A stretch of 57,696 nucleotides of DNA, from NCBI GenBank assembly GCA_020850755.1, contig JADZEB010000021.1:1-57696 (forward strand). Reading direction: 5' to 3'. Position numbers and translations under genes: made by a program. The notes beneath the pieces were generated by a model. It had not been told where the DNA came from. It searched no databases and worked only from the letters and a program-made list of their open reading frames with translations. This DNA is from Alphaproteobacteria bacterium. GTDB lineage: Bacteria; Pseudomonadota; Alphaproteobacteria; Acetobacterales; Acetobacteraceae. This document shows, one piece after another, positions 54,805 through 57,696 of the stretch; position 1 is the first letter of the stretch; every line of letters begins with the position of its first letter.

Positions 54805-55694
54805 GCGCGACCTCGCGCCATCGCCACGCCCCGGTCGCGGGCATTCTCTGGATGCTGTCGGCGAATGCCTGCTTCTCGGGCATGGTGACGCTGTTCAAGG
54901 CGGGCGTGCTGGACGGTGCCTCGGTGCCGCTGGCCCTGTTCTCCCGCGCGATCTTCACCTTCCTCGCGCTGATGCCGATGGTGGCGCGGAACGGCGTGGC
55001 GATGATGGCCACGCGCCACCCCTACCGCCACATGCTGCGCTGTGTCGCCGGCATGACCGGCTTCGGCTGCACGCAATGGGCGGTGACGATCATCGGCGCG
55101 GCGGATGCGATCGCGATCTCCTATTCCCGCCCGCTCCTGATGATCCCGATCGCGGCGACGCTGCTTGGCGAGCGCATCGGCCTGCGCCGGGCGCTTGCCG
55201 CCCTGGTGGGTTTCGCCGGCGTGCTGGTGATCGTGCGTCCGGGCGCCTCGATGCACTGGGCGAGCCTGCTCGCGCTGGCGGGTGGCTTGGGCGGCGTGTT
55301 CGTGGTGATCGGGCTGCGCCTCCTGGCCGCGACCGAGCCGCCCTTGCGCGTCGTGTTCTGGTACGCGGTGGCCGGCTGCCTCGTGTGGGGGCCGCTCGCC
55401 TTCCTGTCGGGCGCGCTGCCCGGCGGCCACGGCGTCGCCATGCTGCTGGCCGGCGCTGTCTCGGGCTTCGTCGGCGACATCATGGCCTCGCACGCGGCGC
55501 GGCTGGCCGAGGCGAGCGTGCTCTCGCCGGTCGAGTATGCGCAGATCGGCTTCGTCGCGCTCTATGCCTTCCTGATGTTCGGCGAACGCGCGCACTCGAC
55601 CACCTGGATCGGCGCGGCGCTGATGTTCGCCGCCACGATGGCGATCGCGCAGGATGCACGCCGGGCCAGGCGCCGGGCGGAGCAGGGGCCATGA
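54801..55694 (+). CDS. EamA/DMT family transporter, second of four
   Basis: This 297-residue ten-helix transporter starts with TTG at 54801, overlapping the preceding stop as TTGA. Typical parts are AGILWMLSANACFSGMVTLFKAGV, the pair ADAIAISYSRPLLMIPIAATLLGERIG and GFAGVLVIVRPG, and the second repeat with VVFWYAVAGCLVWGP and AEASVLSPVEYAQIGFVALYAFLMFGE. The same building blocks recur in the next two genes (AGILWML, GVLVIVRPG, RVVFWYA), which points to tandem duplication. Direction and substrate are unknown. Confidence 0.9.
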   Translation: MSATSRHRHAPVAGILWMLSANACFSGMVTLFKAGVLDGASVPLALFSRAIFTFLALMPMVARNGVAMMATRHPYRHMLRCVAGMTGFGCTQWAVTIIGAADAIAISYSRPLLMIPIAATLLGERIGLRRALAALVGFAGVLVIVRPGASMHWASLLALAGGLGGVFVVIGLRLLAATEPPLRVVFWYAVAGCLVWGPLAFLSGALPGGHGVAMLLAGAVSGFVGDIMASHAARLAEASVLSPVEYAQIGFVALYAFLMFGERAHSTTWIGAALMFAATMAIAQDARRARRRAEQGP

Positions 55695-56644
55695 GCGCGG
55701 CGGCAGGCGACGGCGGCTCGGCCGCGCGCTCGCTCTGGATCGGGCTCGGCCTGATGCTGCTCACCCAGGCGCAGTGGGCGATGTGGGGCGCGACGCTGAA
55801 ATACCTGGTGCTCGACGGCGTGCCGATGGCGCTCTGCTTCGTCGCCCGCCCGATCGCGGCGCTGCTGCTGCTCTTGCCCTGGATGCTGCGCGCGGGCTGG
55901 CGCGGCCTTGCCACAGAGCGCCTGCCGCTGCATGCGCTGCGCAGCCTGGCCGGCGTCACCTCCACCGGGGCGCAGCTGGTGGCGGTGGTGCTGATCCCGT
56001 TTGCCGACGCGGTCGCGGTCACCTATGCGAAGCCCCTGTGGGTGATCCCGCTGGCCGTACTGTTCCTGGGCGAGCGGGTGGGCTGGCGCCGCTCGCTCGC
56101 CACCGCGGTGGGCTTCGTGGGCGTGCTGGTCGTGGCCGGCCCGCGCGGCGTGGTTTCGCCCGGCGTGCTCGCCGCCGTGCTATCCGGGGTCGCGGGCGCG
56201 GCGGTGATGCTGATGATCAAGTCGCTCACCAGCACCGAGCCGGCGGGGCGCATCCTGTTCTACTACTCGGCGCTGTCGCTGCTGGTCTGGGGGCCGATGG
56301 CCGCGTTCGACTGGGCCACGCCGAACCTGTTCCAGTTCGCGCTGCTCGCGCTGTCGGGCGCGATCGTGCTGCTCGGCGACTATCTGATGACGCGCGCCGT
56401 GCGCTATGCCGAGGCAAGCGTGCTCGCGCCGATGGACTACAGCCAGGTGCCGATGGCGGCGGCGCTGGGCGCGCTGCTGTTCGGCGAGGAAGCGGGCTGG
56501 AGCCTGGCGATCGGCACGGCGCTGATGGTCGGTGCCGTCTGGTATATCGCGCGGCGCGAGGCCATGCTGTTGCGCGCGGCGGCGGTGCGGGCGAGTGGAC
56601 CAGTCGCTGCCCCTCGCGGCCCGAGCACGGACCCGACGCCATGA
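55691..56644 (+). CDS. EamA/DMT family transporter, third of four
   Basis: This 317-residue ten-helix transporter overlaps its upstream neighbour by 4 bp (ATGA). It shows LLTQAQWAMWGATLKYLVLDGVPMALCFVARPIAALLLLLPW, then ADAVAVTYAKPLWVIPLAVLFLGERVG, and in the second repeat GRILFYYSALSLLVWGP with AEASVLAPMDYSQVPMAAALGALLFGEE. The alignment blocks match the second and fourth genes. A 40-residue Ala/Arg/Pro-rich cytoplasmic tail follows the last helix. Confidence 0.9.
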   Translation: MSAAAGDGGSAARSLWIGLGLMLLTQAQWAMWGATLKYLVLDGVPMALCFVARPIAALLLLLPWMLRAGWRGLATERLPLHALRSLAGVTSTGAQLVAVVLIPFADAVAVTYAKPLWVIPLAVLFLGERVGWRRSLATAVGFVGVLVVAGPRGVVSPGVLAAVLSGVAGAAVMLMIKSLTSTEPAGRILFYYSALSLLVWGPMAAFDWATPNLFQFALLALSGAIVLLGDYLMTRAVRYAEASVLAPMDYSQVPMAAALGALLFGEEAGWSLAIGTALMVGAVWYIARREAMLLRAAAVRASGPVAAPRGPSTDPTP

Positions 56645-57573
56645 CCCCCATGCCACCGGCGCTGGCCGGCATTCTGTGGATGCTCGGCTCGGCGGTGTGC
56701 TTCGCCACGGTGAACGCCGCGCTCAAGTTCATCGCCACCGGGCTGCCGATGGGCGTGCTCTTGTTCCTGCGCCTGCTCACGGCGCTGGCATGGATGGCGC
56801 CCTGGGCCTGGCGCGCGGGCCTTTCCACGATCGCCACCCGCCGGCCGATCCTGCATCTGGTGCGCACGGTGGTGGGCACCGCCTCGCTCGCCTGTATCGT
56901 CTGGGCGCTGGAAACCCTGTCGCTGGCCGACGCCACAACGCTTGCCTTCACCCGGCCCCTGTTCATGGTGGTGCTGGCGGCGCTGTTCCTGGCCGAGCGG
57001 CCGACCCCCTCGCGCCTCGTCCTCACCCTGCTCGGCTTCGCCGGCGTGCTGGTGATCGTGCGGCCGGGCACGGAGATCGATCCGGCGATGCTGTGGGCGC
57101 TTGGCTCGGCCGCCTGCGCGGCGGTGAATCTGGTGGTGATCAAGCATCTGAGCCGGACCGAGCCGCCGGCGCGCGTCGTGTTCTGGTATGCGGCGCTGGG
57201 CTCGGCCCTGACCGCGCCCTGGGCGGCCTGGGAGTGGCAGGCGCCGACCTGGCTGCAATTCGCGGTGATCGCGGGAGCGGCCTTCCTGTCCGTGGCGGGC
57301 CAGTATTGCGTCGCCCAGGCGGCCAGCCGCGCCGAGGCCACCGTGATCGCGCCGATGGACTTCTTCCAGCTCCCGGTTGCCGCGCTGATCGGCTTCGTGA
57401 TGTGGCGCGAGGCGCTCGCCTGGCAGACGGTCGCCGGCGCGCTGCTGATCCTGATGGCCGTGCTCGGCATCGCGCGCACCGAGGGACGGCGCGGCAAGCC
57501 GCCGCTCTCCGGGCCGCCGCCTGCCGGGCCGCCGCCTGCCGGGCCGCCGCCTGCCTCGCCCCCCCGGCCCTAG
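56641..57573 (+). CDS. EamA/DMT family transporter, fourth of four, end formed at an IS border
   Basis: This 310-residue ten-helix transporter starts with an ATGA overlap at 56641. It begins PPALAGILWMLGSAVCFATVNAALKFIATGLPMGVLLFLRLLTALAW. Later blocks are LADATTLAFTRPLFMVVLAALFLAERPTP, GFAGVLVIVRPG, RVVFWYAALGSALTAPW and AEATVIAPMDFFQLPVAALIGF. The tail repeats GPPPA three times (15-bp DNA repeat). The stop codon TAG (57571-57573) appears to combine a TA target with the first G of an IS element, so the original C-terminus may have been different. Confidence 0.88.
   Translation: MTPMPPALAGILWMLGSAVCFATVNAALKFIATGLPMGVLLFLRLLTALAWMAPWAWRAGLSTIATRRPILHLVRTVVGTASLACIVWALETLSLADATTLAFTRPLFMVVLAALFLAERPTPSRLVLTLLGFAGVLVIVRPGTEIDPAMLWALGSAACAAVNLVVIKHLSRTEPPARVVFWYAALGSALTAPWAAWEWQAPTWLQFAVIAGAAFLSVAGQYCVAQAASRAEATVIAPMDFFQLPVAALIGFVMWREALAWQTVAGALLILMAVLGIARTEGRRGKPPLSGPPPAGPPPAGPPPASPPRP
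57511..57555 (+). repeat. 15-bp in-frame tandem repeat, three copies
   Basis: GGGCCGCCGCCTGCC occurs three times (57511-57525, 57526-57540, 57541-57555) and encodes the GPPPA repeats at the end of the fourth DMT transporter. Confidence 0.9.
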
Positions 57574-57696
57574 GCTGAATCGACATTCAGCGGGTCCAGA
57601 TGATGGCGGCGGCGATGTGAACGAAGCTGAGGAAGTATGCGGCTCTTCGGTCGTATCGGGTGGCGGGGCGACGGAAGTGCTTGAGCTTGTTGAAGC
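57573..57696 (-). mobile_element. end of an IS5-type insertion sequence, cut by the window edge
   Basis: The element seems to start at GGCTGAATCG (57573) directly after a TA dinucleotide, the usual target of the IS427-like group of IS5 elements. CTGAAT-CGAC-ATTCAG (57575-57590) is a short inverted repeat at the border. The transposase gene reads outwards from the window on the minus strand; the other end is outside. Confidence 0.7.
57587..57696 (-). CDS. IS5 family transposase, C-terminal 35 residues
   Basis: Only the 3' end lies in the window. The minus-strand frame reads FNKLKHFRRPATRYDRRA, then a hydrophobic end (YFLSFVHIAAAIIWTR) and TGA. This is the conserved C-terminus of DDE transposases of IS5/IS427-type elements (FNKLKQFRRIATRYDK in relatives). 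The catalytic residues are outside. It starts 14 bp inside the presumed IS border and is convergent with the fourth DMT gene. Confidence 0.85.
   Translation of the reverse strand, partial: FNKLKHFRRPATRYDRRAAYFLSFVHIAAAIIWTR

Overview
This window is a high-GC (about 70 %) chromosomal segment of an alphaproteobacterium. The gene order and protein style fit Rhodospirillales, probably Acetobacteraceae: envC-ctpA-divergent polysaccharide deacetylase-rppH, kdsB-pheA, dnaX-ybaB-recR with the SRP RNA gene just upstream, a DUF1674 protein, RlmH after an M48 peptidase, and yejABEF. The placement below order level is inference. Most of the window is housekeeping DNA. I see no tRNA, rRNA, CRISPR array, prophage or plasmid functions.

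Layout. 1-1180: the end of the ATP synthase operon (atpD 3' part, atpC). 1.4-2.4 kb: a ferritin-like di-iron protein with its own promoter. 2.4-9.8 kb, minus strand: gpmI, envC, ctpA, a divergent polysaccharide deacetylase and rppH, i.e. cell-wall remodelling, glycolysis and RNA decay. A hairpin-rich 437-bp gap separates ctpA from the deacetylase. 9.9-14.1 kb: a voltage-gated cation channel, a small membrane protein, then a translationally coupled set of a DUF898 membrane protein, an M48 protease and rlmH. 14.4-18.0 kb: acetyl-CoA synthetase broken by one in-frame TAA, then an orphan peptide-binding protein. 18.1-20.4 kb: a secreted nuclease, a DUF1674 (SdhAF4-like) protein and htpX. 20.4-24.8 kb: a GT39 glycosyltransferase, a repeat-bearing gap and rsmB. 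24.8-33.5 kb, plus strand: rpe, heparinase II/III, an asparagine synthase plus GT4 glycosyltransferase pair, purH and rmuC. 33.6-34.3 kb: a low-GC single-gene insert at the 3' end of recR. 34.3-37.5 kb: recR, ybaB, dnaX and ffs. 37.6-41.5 kb: nudC, then MFS transporter, pheA and kdsB on the minus strand. 41.7-49.2 kb: a membrane cytochrome c, hisN and the yejABEF oligopeptide importer. 49.2-53.6 kb: a small membrane protein, an HNH-like protein, a GhrA-type reductase, a MarR regulator and an M17 aminopeptidase. 53.9-57.6 kb: four overlapping EamA/DMT exporter genes, cut off by the end of an IS5-type element at the window edge.

The most unusual locus is 33551-34303. A roughly 57 % GC stretch carrying one unknown gene is bounded by 32-bp imperfect direct repeats that both encode the last nine residues and stop of RecR. 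Inside these lie 14-bp inverted repeats whose cores match the integron consensus GTTRRRY / RYYYAAC. It looks like a minimal cassette or trans-mobilised insert placed to be read from the dnaX-ybaB-recR operon. Other points of interest are a palindrome (GTTA-C-TAA) shared by a ferritin-gene promoter, the marR promoter and the acs stop codon; a channel filter of the TLEGW type linked to calcium selectivity; and repeated 12-15-bp, mostly three-copy tandem repeats in the gaps between genes.
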